Origin: Enoplolaimus lenunculus | Lineage: Eukaryota > Nematoda > Enoplea > Enoplida > Thoracostomopsidae | Direction of reading: 5' to 3' | Assembly: GCA_030248215.1 (NCBI GenBank) | Contig: JASANG010001027.1 | Coordinates: 124,001 to 188,000 of the forward strand | DNA: 64,000 nucleotides | Part shown: positions 35,701 to 45,376 of the stretch, piece by piece | Position numbering within the stretch: position 1 is the stretch's first letter | Layout of the letters: each line of letters opens with the position of its first letter | Position numbers and translations under genes: made by a program | Notes under the pieces: generated by a model | What the model saw: only the letters and a program-made list of their open reading frames with translations | Database searches by the model: none | What the model was told of the DNA's origin: nothing

Positions 35701-37339
35701 GATGTCAAAAATAGGGATATATATACACTTGTACACACTACTTGACAGTACTGAAAGAATCGAATTTTAATGTTATGTATGACTTTTTGCAAAGACTTCA
35801 GTCGCACACGTCAAGCAAATAAGTGAACCAAAGGATTAATAAAATAAAATTTTGCCAATTTCGCCAAATATGCTAATTTCATTAAAATAGTTGTTTGCTA
35901 GGATTACTGTATGCCATCCATTGATCCTCGACAAAACAAAGCCGAGTTTATGCATCAGCCACAATAAAGAATGTCGCAATGTAGAAGGTCACAATTATAT
36001 TCCTTGAAAAACACAAAATTTCACTTTAACTCAACAAATTCAATTTGTTTAAATTTCGTTCACTGCCAAATTTGAACTGATGAATGGTGGGAGCCTTTTT
36101 AACAAAAACTATTTTAACCTCGCTTTGGAGGTTTAAGCTTCATTTGAATATTTAGTTAAGCCTAAATTAGAACTTTCAATATTTTTTATGCGTGTTTATA
36201 AGCGTAGACTGTTTAACTTGGCTGGCTAAACTTTGTATACTAAATTTTTTAATTATAACCAGATTTCTAGAGTAAAGCTACACAGCATTAATTTACTAAA
36301 GACCATCGTTTCTAGTTTAAGATTTAGCCGACAGTCACACTAGCCTAATACCATTTTCAACTGTCGTACAAAATTTTTTTGAGCAAATTTGTCGAATTTA
36401 GTAAGACTTTAACTATTTTATTTTAATTTTTTACCGAATTGCATGAAATTGTTTGATTTAAATTCAACGCATACGAAATATGTCACTGAGCTAGTTTTGC
36501 GAAGTACTAAACGGTATAGATACAATTTAGGTTAAATTTCATTCTTATAAAAGTTTAAACTTTCACGTTTTCATTTAGTGTGCATTGTTTAACGGCCAAT
36601 GTTACTGTTAACGGCGTACCAGTAGATTAAGCGTAGTCCAAAGCCTAAGCCTAAGCCTAACCCTAAGAAAATTAAACGCACTATTAACTAATTGCAACAT
36701 TTTCATTTAACAACGATTCCATAACTAGTAGTTGTATCTGCGCCCCTGCATAATTGAACAGTTTCAAAATTTGCGTATTGGAATCAGTATCATTTTTTCT
36801 ACACACTGCCGCATTCTTTATTATGGCTGATCAATCAGGGGTATCTAGGGATTGGATCCCCCGCTATTGGAGTCACGCTTAATCTAAAATTTGCATAGCA
36901 GATATGACTGAATTGCGTCTAGTTTCTCGTTCGGTTCCTCGCGAGTTTTCCTTCCTTCGCTATTTACCATCGAATATTTGTACAGAGTTCTAACATTATT
37001 GTGATCAGCGTATCACTAGTATCGGCGTATTCCTTAACATAAGCCTAAGCCTAAGCCTCGGCATAAGTATAAGCTTATAACTAAACCTGGGCCCAACCCT
37101 AAGCTGACGCTAAAAAGTATTTTAAAGCTTAAGCTTAGTAACTTTATTATTGTCCCGCAGAGAAACGGTACGTCCATTAAAGGAGCGCGTGCCGAGTTTT
37201 GACTCATTTAAATATTTTGATTTACAACTGACTGAAACTTACAATCCAAGACTTTGAAATCGTCTTTGAAAATCAGGTTTACGGTTACCACGAGATTCTT
37301 TCCATCGATTTCGTTCTGCTTGGCACGTTTCAATGGCAT
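32743..37339 (-). CDS. Unrecognised basic, glycine-rich protein, 4 exons
   Basis: Exons are 37243-37339 (ATG), 35351-35552, 33517-33732 and 32743-32959 (TAA). Phases close to give 243 residues, starting MPLKRAKQNEIDGKNLVV. The first half is alanine and leucine helical (KAAAAEAVYAELADQKERL). The middle has a Lys-rich block, then a Gly run and GKSGRRGRPGFRF, an RGG-like or nucleic-acid-binding composition. The C-terminus is Asn/Ser/Asp/Glu-rich and ends AEQFLDDLM. The ATG is preceded in frame by TGA. The exon 2 donor is the weak point: a stronger site (GAG then GTATTAAG at 35364) breaks the frame unless another exon exists, while the weaker GTGCAT site used here keeps it open. Nuclear location is a guess from composition. 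No family recognised. Confidence 0.6.
33818..33977. mobile_element. TTAGGC-core foldback element (type B)
   Basis: GGCCCATGTAAAGATCAGGG faces CACTGTTCTTTTACATTGGC. The core is reduced to a few GGCTTATGAATATGCTC units. It lies in intron 2 of the 32.7-37.3 kb gene. Confidence 0.7.
34255..34605. mobile_element. AAACTTAAACT-rich MITE, copy 3
   Basis: Same orientation and landmark order as 28955-29270: CTTGATTTAAGC, CAGCATTAAACTAACTTTC, TAGATACACAT, GGCTGCACTTGTTGCTTAAA, CGGCCAGCCATTTAA. Confidence 0.65.
34915..35075. mobile_element. TTAGGC-family element (type B, reverse)
   Basis: GGCCAATGTATAGAACCTGG, GTAACAGAAGTACAAGC, CCTAAGCC-type units and AAAGCTTAAGCTTACTC. The right arm is eroded. Confidence 0.6.
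35118..35337. mobile_element. TA-flanked foldback MITE, copy 2
   Basis: TA, then CACTGTAAAAAGTGGGGAG, and TTTTTTTTCAGTG then TA. The arms hold CTCTAGGAGATAGGCTTTTC and its inverse. Its right end is only 13 bp from the exon 2 donor at 35350, so it borders the weak splice site of that gene. Confidence 0.78.
36594..36670. mobile_element. Truncated TTAGGC-core element (type A)
   Basis: GGCCAATGTTACTGTTAACG, GTACCAGTAGATTAAGCG, then CCTAAGCCTAAGCCTAACC. No right arm. Confidence 0.55.
37010..37170. mobile_element. Degenerate TTAGGC-family element (type B)
   Basis: CATAAGCCTAAGCCTAAGCC, CTAAACCTGGGCCC and TTTTAAAGCTTAAGCTTAG, followed by CCGCAGAGAAACGGTACG. Confidence 0.5.
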
Positions 37340-37367
37340 TTCGACTGGTGCTCAGTTCGCTTTTACA

Positions 37368-37380
37368 GCTAAAAAAACGT
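37368..37380 (-). promoter_or_regulatory. Acceptor-like site just 5' of the 32.7-37.3 kb gene
   Basis: On the minus strand a T run ends in AG 29 bp before the start codon (ACGTTTTTTTAG then CTGTAAAAGC). This could close an ordinary 5'-UTR intron or receive a trans-spliced leader. The sequence alone cannot separate the two. Confidence 0.4.
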
Positions 37381-37582
37381 TCTGATATATACATTTAGTT
37401 CAAATCGGCACTAAAATATCTAAGTGACAGATTATTGTAATTAATTATCACCAATGGCACTAGTCTCACATTGAATGAACTGCAGTGTCAGGGTGACACC
37501 TATACTTATTGCGCGGCGCAATTTGATTGGTCAAAAAAATTTTGTTTTACAATACGCGTATACAGTAATTCATACGCGTTAC

Positions 37583-37907
37583 GGCCCATGTAAAGATCAA
37601 AGGCGGAGCGTTTTTCTGTGGGACTAGAATTGAGGAAGCTTAAGCTTTAGACTAATTTTTTGCTTGACTTAGGCTTATGTTTAGGCTTAGGCTTAGGAAT
37701 ATGCTCATTCTTACGCTTATGTTTAGGCTTAGGCATTCTTACGCTTATGTTTAGGCTTAAGCATTCTTACGCTTATGTTTAGGCTTAGGCTTAGGAATAT
37801 GTTCATTCTTACGCTTACGTTTAGGCTTAAGCATTCTTACGCTTATGTTTAGGCTTAGGCTTAGGAATATGCTTATAATACAGTTTTGCCCCTGTTCTTT
37901 ACATTAG
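37583..37907. mobile_element. Expanded TTAGGC-core foldback element (type B)
   Basis: GGCCCATGTAAAGATCAAAG faces CCCCTGTTCTTTACATTAGC. The core is enlarged by tandem copies of CATTCTTACGCTTATG plus TTTAGGCTTAGG, about five in all, making this the longest copy. It lies immediately 5' of the gene starting at 37339. Confidence 0.8.
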
Positions 37908-38151
37908 CCCGCGTTGCGTTGTTTTTTAAAATAGCCAAAAAGTATACAACAACCACCTTAAGCCAATTTTATCAAGATAGAATTTTTGAAGTTGACGTCT
38001 CTCAGTGAAAATTTGACATGAACTTGTTCTAGAAGCGAGGTTACGCGTACGAAATCAGTAAGCTTAGCTGTAGTATTTAGTATTGATTTAAACGAAGATA
38101 TTTCAAAATTTATAAACTTTAGGCCTTGGGCTCCGCAGATCGATTCAGTAC

Positions 38152-38266
38152 TCAATCTAATGCGATTTTACGTTTCAGTGCATTCTTCAGCGGCTTTCTT
38201 TTGTTCTTCAAAGCAATCTTCCAGCTGACCACATTGACATTGGCGCGTTTGACCGTGACCAATTCC
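38152..38266 (-). CDS. Candidate 3'-terminal exon, frame ambiguous
   Basis: A clear acceptor (TTTGTTTCAG) precedes 38266. Two frames stay open. One gives GIGHGQTRQCQCGQLEDC and on to EECTET, then TAA at 38168. The other gives ELVTVKRANVNVVSWK and on to KIALD, then TGA at 38152. The first has a cysteine-rich then coiled-coil look; the second is very basic. It cannot be the 5' part of the gene starting at 37339, because that start has an upstream in-frame stop. No partner exon was found. Confidence 0.25.
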
Positions 38267-38781
38267 CTGAAACAAAACGTGTTATCCGTTCCATACGCAG
38301 CCAGCAACCTCACGACAACACTACATCAGCGTTGGGAGCGCCAATCAGTACCGCAGCAGACAGGGATGGGGCTTCCCTCAAACTCCAGGGTGGAACGAAA
38401 CAAACTTGCGAGCAAAACGAACGAAACGTCAGACGCATTTTAAAACTTCGGCGGTTTTTGTTTCAACCGGTTAGTGTGGGGGACCCTTTACGAGTGGGAT
38501 CTCGCAAATGGGGCGCATGGGGGGGGTGGCTGCTCCGGCCCTTCGTCAAATTCAGTCTCAGTCTTAACTCTTGAAATGTTGTGAGTCTTGCGTTTAGTGT
38601 CAGTCACGTAACTCAGTCTGAGACTCAAGTTTTTTTATCGAGACTCCCATCGCTGCGTTATGTTTTTTGTTAATGAGAACCAAATCGGCACTTCCATACC
38701 TTCTATAAATACCCTGTATGTTTAAAATTAGTAAAATTACAATTTAGCGCTTTCTAAGGGCTTGAAAATTGACGTTTCATA

Positions 38782-39036
38782 ATGAACGGTTGGAAACACG
38801 TTAATATCAAAGGTACATCATACGACAGATTTACTCTCGCTACTCATCATGGATTCGTTGTTGCGAATACACTTTATCCAAACAATTGCCACGGTGTGAA
38901 GCGGACACCGGGAAAACAGCTTCAGAAAATTGACAACTTACAATTCATTACACCGACCCGTAGCCAACGGCAGACCAGTGGGGCTGAGACCCTACATAAA
39001 ATTGTTTGTCTCCTTAGAAAAGTTTCAACCCCATAA
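38782..39036 (+). pseudogene. Fragment resembling the endonuclease domain of a LINE retrotransposon
   Basis: An 84-codon frame reads DRFTLATHHGFVVANTLY, then a gap, then KQLQKIDNLQFIT. The spacing resembles the APE-type endonuclease pattern of LINE elements (a leucine/valine-rich strand, ANT-F-P, then a GK-NQIDYI-like block). The key Asp of the last block survives as KID, but neighbouring residues have changed and no reverse transcriptase follows, so this is a decayed piece. Similarity is judged by eye. Confidence 0.35.
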
Positions 39037-39260
39037 TATTTCGTCCAAATGACCCTTCTAAAATAGTCCTGTTCCCAGGAGCAGATTAATCTGGCGACCG
39101 ACCTGTCGTTACAACATTTCAAATCAGGCAATTTTGAATTGAAGTAAACGTGAAAAAGGGGACAAAGCTAAATTTCATCCCGTTTAAATAATTAGTACTA
39201 GTTTTCAAAGCGGAAATTGTTGTAAAAATTTGCGATGGATATGCTGGTTATTAAACAAAA

Positions 39261-39709
39261 TACTGTAGTGACCCGAATAAGAGGGGGACTGATATTTATT
39301 GGGCCTCTACAGAGAGTACCCCCTTGTTATTCGGTTACAGCCTGTTATATATTTTTAACCCAAGCTCCGCCGCCCATCGTTACTGATATATATCCGGTAC
39401 TGCCACTATCCGTTGAATTAAACGTTTATTTGTCTTGTGTCAATAGTTTGAGCGATAATACAAGGTTATACTTAGGAATGTACTTTCAAAATTTCAGTAC
39501 GCTTAAAAGTTTCAAACTCAAGTTATTTGGTCCTGGACTCATTCATGCGTTCCAGTTAGGGTTATTTGACATTTATGCACTTTAATTAGGGTTTAGGGAC
39601 TCTATCCGCTTACGGTTTCTTATTAGGGATACGGACTCCAATTGATTCGGACTAAAAATGGGGACCCTCTTTTATTATCCCTCCCTCTCTTATTCGAATC
39701 AATACAGTA
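39261..39709. mobile_element. TACTGTAGTGACCCGAATAAG foldback family, copy 3
   Basis: TACTGTAGTGACCCGAATAA at left, ATTCGAATCAATACAGTA at right. A plus-strand frame across most of it (39268-39585) reads GGLIFIGPLQRVPPCYSVTA and matches the minus-strand frame of the copy at 19045. Confidence 0.78.
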
Positions 39710-39814
39710 ATGAACAATACATGAACACCCGTGTGTGCAATTAAATTCAGAACCTAAAATTGGCTGTACAATTTTAGTTTGAAGCTATACATTGTACAGT
39801 TTGCCCAATGTTAA

Positions 39815-39905
39815 GCCTAAGAATATACCAAAGCTTAATCTTTAACCCAAAAAAATTAAATCCCAAAGCCTACTCTATTGCTGTCCTGGCTGAAAAGCAG
39901 ACATC
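39815..39905. mobile_element. Degenerate TTAGGC-family fragment
   Basis: GTTAAGCCTAAGAATATACC, then AAAGCCTACTCTATTGCTGT and CTGAAAAGCAGAC, type B order. Confidence 0.4.
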
Positions 39906-40309
39906 TCAAAAGATAAACATGAGCCGTAGAATTTTATTAGGCCGGAATCTAACTTACCAATAATGCCAATAGCGTGCACGTCCATAGAACCAGCGCTGAG
40001 GCTGTAATTTGGATCATTTTGCAATAAAATTTTTAACTTTTTTTAGAAAAACACTAATGTTTCGTATAAAAATAAAGTCTAAAAATCGTTTAGTATATAT
40101 ATTTAGTGCTTGCTATTTACTGTTTTCCTAGTATTTTTGACAAAAATATCGCGTAATATTTGACAACAGTAGAGAGAAAAAACATTAATTTTAAAACGCA
40201 ATAAAAGATGTAACTTTAACTTTCGTACAAGATGACGTGGGCGTTTGCAAAGTGCATTACCACGAGTTGACGTGCTTCATATTCTAGTAAATACGCTGTA
40301 AATTTTGGT

Positions 40310-40440
40310 GGAAGTTGATTTTAACTCAGAATGAGTTGAATCCACTCAGAGGTCTGATCTTTGAATTAGATTGTTCAGAACTCAGAAATCTGGACTGATT
40401 GAACACATTCTGAGTTAATTAAAACCCAAATTAAATCAGC
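40310..40440. repeat. Imperfect inverted repeat with ACTCAGAATGAGTTGA
   Basis: GATTTTAACTCAGAATGAG at left faces CATTCTGAGTTAATTAAAAC at right, with several CTCAGA/TCTGAG words between. A foldback MITE is likely. Confidence 0.45.
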
Positions 40441-40744
40441 ATATCACGCATAGTTGTGATCTTTTCGTTCAACAAACATTAAAATTTATGAAATATTTTT
40501 TTGTCCTGCAATGCTCCACAACACCAACATTAAGGTTTTAATACAATCAGGATACAGTTAAACTAATCTGCAAAAGCCAAATTTATAACCGGTATATAAG
40601 GTCCATTATTCAGAAATGCGTGTAGCACCTATGACCAGTTAGCGTTAAGTTTTCAAACTACCAAATTCCGACAATTGCAAATCCGAAATTTAGTGCTAAA
40701 GTGGGCAGATCAAATGCGAAAACATCGCTGACGTGTAACCAAGA

Positions 40745-41062
40745 GTGTATAATGGAGAGAATGACACTTCTACATCTATGCACATATATTGCATGATATT
40801 ACGCGGACCTTAATAGATGCTACCCCACCCTTGATTGAAGAGGGGGGTCTTAACTACAGCTGCAACAGTTTGTTTCAGTAACGTCGCATAGTTTATGCAT
40901 ATTGAAAGCATGTTTCCACTTGTCTCCAAACATTTTATAACCGAACCCCCCGTCAATCAAGTGGGGGGTTAGACAAAGTAGGGTGCGCGTTATACTACAT
41001 CACGCTAATACGTGTTGTATGCATAGTGTCACACTCTTCCTATATTATACACTCTTCGTGTT
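40745..41062. mobile_element. Foldback element with GAGTGTATAAT ends
   Basis: AAGAGTGTATAATGGAGAG and ATGACAC at left face GTGTCACACTCTTCC and ATTATACACTCTT at right. The interior has a GGGGGGTCTTAAC / GTTAGAC-type pair around CCCCCCGTCAATCAAG. Confidence 0.55.
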
Positions 41063-41219
41063 ACCCTCATAAGTATGAGAATACAGGCACACATTTTAGC
41101 TGGATCCAAATTGGCTGAAAGCAACTGTAAAATAACTCTAAATCAACCAAGTTTGACTGGGATTAAATGGAATCAAATTTGCAGCTGCAATACAGCTTGT
41201 GTTGCACAACGCTATTAAT

Positions 41220-41457
41220 CCCTTCTCACATTGAGTTGCCTATAGGCAACTCAGCGCAGTGCAAATACGTTAAACAATATATATCGCACCGTGTTTAACA
41301 ATTGCAACACGTATACATAGTACTAAATCACCACAAGACGTGAGAGCCCCCTCGGGATCGAGCGTCAAGCTCCTATAGCTGAGTGGTGATGGTATACGTT
41401 TTCCACTCCAGTCACTGGAGTTCGAATCCTAGCATAAAAGTAGGTCTCAGGGGAAAT
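41220..41457 (+). mobile_element. tRNA-Gly-like element with inverted ends (family 1), right end lost
   Basis: CCCTTCTCACATTGAGTTGC start, GTTGCCTATAGGCAAC palindrome, then an A box TAGCTGAGTGG and B box GAGTTCGAATCC. It matches the full copy at 42443 up to GGTCTCAGGGGAAAT, then diverges. Confidence 0.75.
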
Positions 41458-41787
41458 GAAGACTCAATTTTGATATTGCACTACCTCTCACGCACTCATT
41501 ACGTCACACGACATCTACTCTCAATCAGGCCAGCCGTCAGCTCACCTTACGATTGGCAAACATTTTTCAGAACAGGTATACAAGGATTTTCGATGACTTA
41601 CAATCACGGTTGCAAATTTTTACATGGCCAGCATTCTTCCACAAGGGCTGAGACCTTCGGTCCTATCAGGCCACTGGCCTGCTATGCATTTACATCTGTT
41701 TATGAGTTCATGGAAAAATTTGTTGACACAGTTTTAAGTTCGCGTGCTTTTGTACTGAAATTGAAAAAAATATAAATTGAAGTTTAG

Positions 41788-42228
41788 TACTGTAGTGACA
41801 CGAATAAGAGGAGGGACTGATATTTCTTTAACTTCTCCAGAGTGTACCCTACTCCTTTTATTCGGTTACGGACTATTATTTATTTTTAACCAACCATCCG
41901 CCGCCATTTGTTAGTTGGACCTACAGGCATCTCTTATATGCAACTATCCGTTGAATTAAACGTTTTTTGTCTTGTGTCAATAGCTTGGGCGATAATGCAA
42001 GGTTATACTCTGGATTGTACTTTCAAAACTTATTTCGCTTAAAAGTTTCGAAATCAAATTTATTTGTTCCTATCATTTATCCGCTACAATTAGGGATAAT
42101 TGACATTTATGGGCTCTAATTAGGGTCTAGAAACTCTATCATCTTATACGGACTCTTATTACGGATGCAGATTCCTATTGATCGGGACTCAAAATGGGGA
42201 CCCCCCTATTAGTCGGTTCACTACAGCA
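41788..42228. mobile_element. TACTGTAGTGACCCGAATAAG foldback family, copy 4
   Basis: TACTGTAGTGACACGAATAA at left and AGTCGGTTCACTACAGCA at right, with the same TATCCGTTGAATTAAACG landmark. The frame conserved in copies 2 and 3 is broken here. Confidence 0.72.
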
Positions 42229-42442
42229 TCATGCTTTAAACTTTATCCCATAGCATATTGTGTGTAGCGTTATGGGTCCAGTTATTTTGATAATGCGTAA
42301 AGGCTGTTGTACAGTTTCTGTACACTCACATGATAAGCTTACTAAAAGGTTTACTTGCCTAAGCCTTTTTCTATTTGCCTGCGTGTTAACCTCAATTACA
42401 AATTTGAACAAGTGTTATAAGAGCCTACGTTCAGTCAATCTT

Positions 42443-42709
42443 AACCCCTTCTCACATTGAGTTGCCTATAGGCAACTCAGCGCAGTGTATATACGTTAAA
42501 TAATATTTATCGCACCGTGTTTAACAATTGCAACACGTATACATAGTACTAAATCACCACAAGACGTGAGAGCCCCCTCGGACTCGAGCGTCAAACTTCT
42601 ATAGCTGAGTGGTGATGGTATACGCCTCCCACTCCAGTCACCGGAGTTCGAATCCTAGCATAAAAGTAGGTCTCAGGGGAAATAGAAAATATTCAGGTGA
42701 GAAAGGGCT
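42443..42709 (+). mobile_element. tRNA-Gly-like element with inverted ends (family 1), full copy
   Basis: The left end ACCCCTTCTCACATTGAG and right end TTCAGGTGAGAAAGGGCTA are inverted. The tRNA-like part has A box TAGCTGAGTGG (42602-42612), an arm ACGCCTCCCACTCC like that of tRNA-Gly(CCC), and B box GAGTTCGAATCC. The acceptor stem does not pair properly, so it is not a functional tRNA gene. Confidence 0.8.
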
Positions 42710-42810
42710 AAGTTTAGAGTGTTCTGTTATATTGGGCAATTTGTTAAAGCCTATAAATTATTGACCGTTTATTTTGTATAAGGTCACCGTCTATACTTCA
42801 GTAATGCAAG

Positions 42811-42905
42811 CCGGACCCATGTAAACTACTTCAAGCAACGGTATAATATAACTTAAACCTAAGCGTAAGCAAAAGCCAGCACATAAGCTTACGTCTAATC
42901 CTAAT
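42811..42905. mobile_element. Degenerate TTAGGC-family fragment
   Basis: CGGACCCATGTAAACTAC, then AACTTAAACCTAAGCGTAAG and TAAGCTTACGTCTAATCC. Weak. Confidence 0.35.
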
Positions 42906-43260
42906 ACTCCCAGTCACTAATCCCCTCCGGTGTGCAAATTTTTTGCCCTGATTTGGCCAACACACAAATAAATTGTTTGGAAAATTAAAAAATGTTTTTA
43001 AATATAATTGAAAATTGCCACTCGTTAACCATACCTCGTGTCCTTCCCGTTGGCCCAGCGAAATTTATTAATATGAATGCTGTATTACTAACTGACACTA
43101 CTACCTGAAAATCTGCTGGATGTATGTCCATTTCGTAGCACCGCTGCTATCATTATCTCAAGTAGAATAAGCATTACATATTAAACATATGTATGCAGAT
43201 AAGCAGCCGCTTCTAATAGTCCATTTGCTTGTCGACGCATTGGTATATGACTCCAAATAT

Positions 43261-43326
43261 ACACTGCAAAAAATGGTGAGTCAAATTGACTTTCTCCGAA
43301 ATACGCTTTTCCTGACTACACAACTC
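43261..43326. mobile_element. Half copy of the TA-flanked foldback MITE
   Basis: CACTGCAAAAAATGGTGAG through CTTTTCCTGACTACACAACT, then an abrupt join to a right-end piece of the TACTGTAGTGACCC family (43328-43374). Two truncated elements abut. Confidence 0.6.
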
Positions 43327-43659
43327 ATATTGATTGAGACTCAAAATGGGGGCCCTCTTTTATTCGGGTCACTACAACAGTAAAGGCATATTGATCTCAA
43401 TATTTTTTATCAAAGAAAAAACTAGGAAAATTAAACCTTGAGAATAGTGCTACGGATATTAAGTTTTCAATCGAAAAAATGGGGCTATAGACCAATATTG
43501 CCCAAGGAAAATGATACTATAGCCCAATCAATCTGGGGGAAAATGGGGCAAGCCCAACTTTTCCGGGAGAAAAATGGAGCTGACACCGGTATAGTATTCG
43601 ACGTTTAAAGCACATACGGAATCCTTTGTCCACAGTTTTATTTACTTATATGCCCAGCT

Positions 43660-44013
43660 GCCAATGTTACTTTTAGGGGCGTCCCGTTTGCCCACAGAAC
43701 AGCAAAACACACACACTGCTAAAATTGGTGAGTCAAATAAACTCTCTCCGAAATAGGCTTTTCCCGACTACACAAACTGAATCGAATTTGATTTTAGCGG
43801 AATCGAATTTTACCTCTATTTATGTACATAGTCCCGAAAATCCTAATTCGGAAAGAGTCAATTTGACTCACCATTTTTTGCAGTGTAGAATTGTAATAGG
43901 GCAAATTTAATATTACCCCTGCCAACAATATTATGGGAAGATGCAAAAGATCTGTTTCGGGCAAATGGGACGTCGCGCGAAAAAAACGGACCGTCCTGAA
44001 AGTAACATGGCCC
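43660..44013. mobile_element. TTAGGC-family (type A) arms with a foldback MITE nested inside
   Basis: GCCAATGTTACTTTTAGGGG at left faces GTCCTGAAAGTAACATGGCC at right. The usual core is missing and the interval holds the MITE at 43714-43885 plus unrelated sequence. Confidence 0.6.
43714..43885. mobile_element. TA-flanked foldback MITE, copy 3 (shortened)
   Basis: CACTGCTAAAATTGGTGAG opens, CACCATTTTTTGCAGTG closes before TA. The centre is shorter than in copies 1, 2 and 4. Confidence 0.7.
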
Positions 44014-44055
44014 AAATTTCGTTTAACCACTGCGTGTTTCGGGCATAAAACGTCC

Positions 44056-44235
44056 GGCCCATGTTTACAAGGGACATCCAGGTTTCTGGTGGGTCTATAA
44101 AGGAGTAGGTTTAGATTCCAGAGTACCTAGATCTTTTGCTTAGGTTTAGACTAAAGGAGCACATTTTTGGGCCCGTTACTTTATTAAGGGGCATCCGGGT
44201 TTCTGGTGGGTTCATAAAAGAATCTACTTACGAAC
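44056..44235. mobile_element. Two truncated type A TTAGGC-family left halves in tandem
   Basis: GACATCCAGGTTTCTGGTGG (about 44084) and GCATCCGGGTTTCTGGTGG (about 44182) are each followed by a TATAAA/CATAAAAG string; CTTAGGTTTAGACTAAAGG lies between. Confidence 0.5.
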
Positions 44236-44574
44236 CTTTCAAGTACATTGGCCAAACATCCTAAAGGTAAAATTTTTTATCCGAGGTTCGAACAATTTCC
44301 GCAGTGACAACGCAATGTATTCTGGAATCAAAATAGCAAAGCCGGGACTGAAAAGCAAAGCAGTGACTGTTCGTTGTGCAAATTTTTGATACAAAAAAGA
44401 TAGCAAACATCTTGAAAATCCTGCCCGCTCAATCCAGTAAACACATGTCTCATGAAGAAACCACTTTTAATTGGCTATATAAAATCTAGCATTTACCAAA
44501 CAAATCAATAAATCGCAGCAAACAGCAGGATAAATTACTAAATAACGGTTAAGATATTCTTAAACAAATCTCAG

Positions 44575-44791
44575 TGAATCTCACACACAACTGGGTGGAA
44601 TTGCGGACTTATACGCTACCAATGCTGTAAATTCGAATGGCGTGATTGCAGCAATCCCGTTTCTAGGAACACGAACAGAATTTATAGAATGGATCCACGC
44701 TGGCATATTAAAGCGGAACAAAACAAAATTACAAAAACTAGACCATATCGGGTCTTTGGGCAGCAATAAAAACGACAAACGCTTTCTTTGA
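44575..44791 (+). CDS. Candidate plus-strand terminal exon
   Basis: After an acceptor-like AAATCTCAG there are 71 open codons, starting ESHTQLGGIADLYATNA. The frame continues with GVIAAIPFLGTRTEFIEWIH and ends in a Lys/Asn-rich tail before TGA. The composition looks more protein-like than its surroundings. No partner exon, start codon or polyadenylation signal was found. It would be the only plus-strand gene in the window, and the family is not recognised. Confidence 0.25.
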
Positions 44792-44904
44792 ATGCAGGGA
44801 TCGACGATTTAGAGCCTGGATGAGTACATCTAAAACGTAATAGATACTTTGAAAATGAAAGTTAAATTCCGATTAGGCTATGTGTAAAAGTTTGCCTAAC
44901 GTAT

Positions 44905-45045
44905 AGATCAGGGGCGTAACAGTAGTATATGCATATTCCAAAACCTAAGCGTAAAAATTAGCCTATGCCTATACAAATTACTCACTAGACTAAGCTTACT
45001 CAATATTAGTTTTACGGAAAAACGGTCCGCGCTGATCTATACGTG
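44905..45045. mobile_element. TTAGGC-family element (type B, degenerate)
   Basis: ACGTATAGATCAGGGGCGTA, CAGTAGTATATGCATATTCC, CTAAGCTTACTCAATATTAG, ending with GAAAAACGGTCCGC and CTGATCTATACGT as the inverse of the start. Confidence 0.6.
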
Positions 45046-45376
45046 AACCAAAAGATTCACCAGTTAAAGATTTCGAAGTCCTGCTGTTGCAATCGCTTGA
45101 TAAAAAATTTACTACGAGCATTCTTCAGCTTTCAATTTCACGTAGAACACGAATTCTAACACATATTTCTAACACAAATAAAATCGTATTTTTCTTCGTT
45201 TTTCAACATTTTTAACAAGTTTTCCTAGCTCGTTTAACTTTACGCAAAATGATACATTTTTTAAAACATCCTATAATTTTATTGACTGGTAATAAATCTT
45301 AATACATTTCTGCTTAAATCATCTTCAGACATGAGCTTGTTTGAAAATCTTACTATCAGTTTGCTACAAACATTTT

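Noticed and set aside
38152-38266. 5' exon of the gene starting at 37339
   Set aside because: An in-frame TGA lies between the acceptor and the ATG at 37339, so no upstream coding exon can join that frame.
41383-41775. 130-codon plus-strand gene
   Set aside because: The first third is the tRNA-like element and the rest has no splice signals or recognisable family.
42590-42670. Functional tRNA-Gly gene
   Set aside because: A and B boxes are present, but the acceptor and T stems do not pair and the sequence is embedded in a repeated element with inverted ends.
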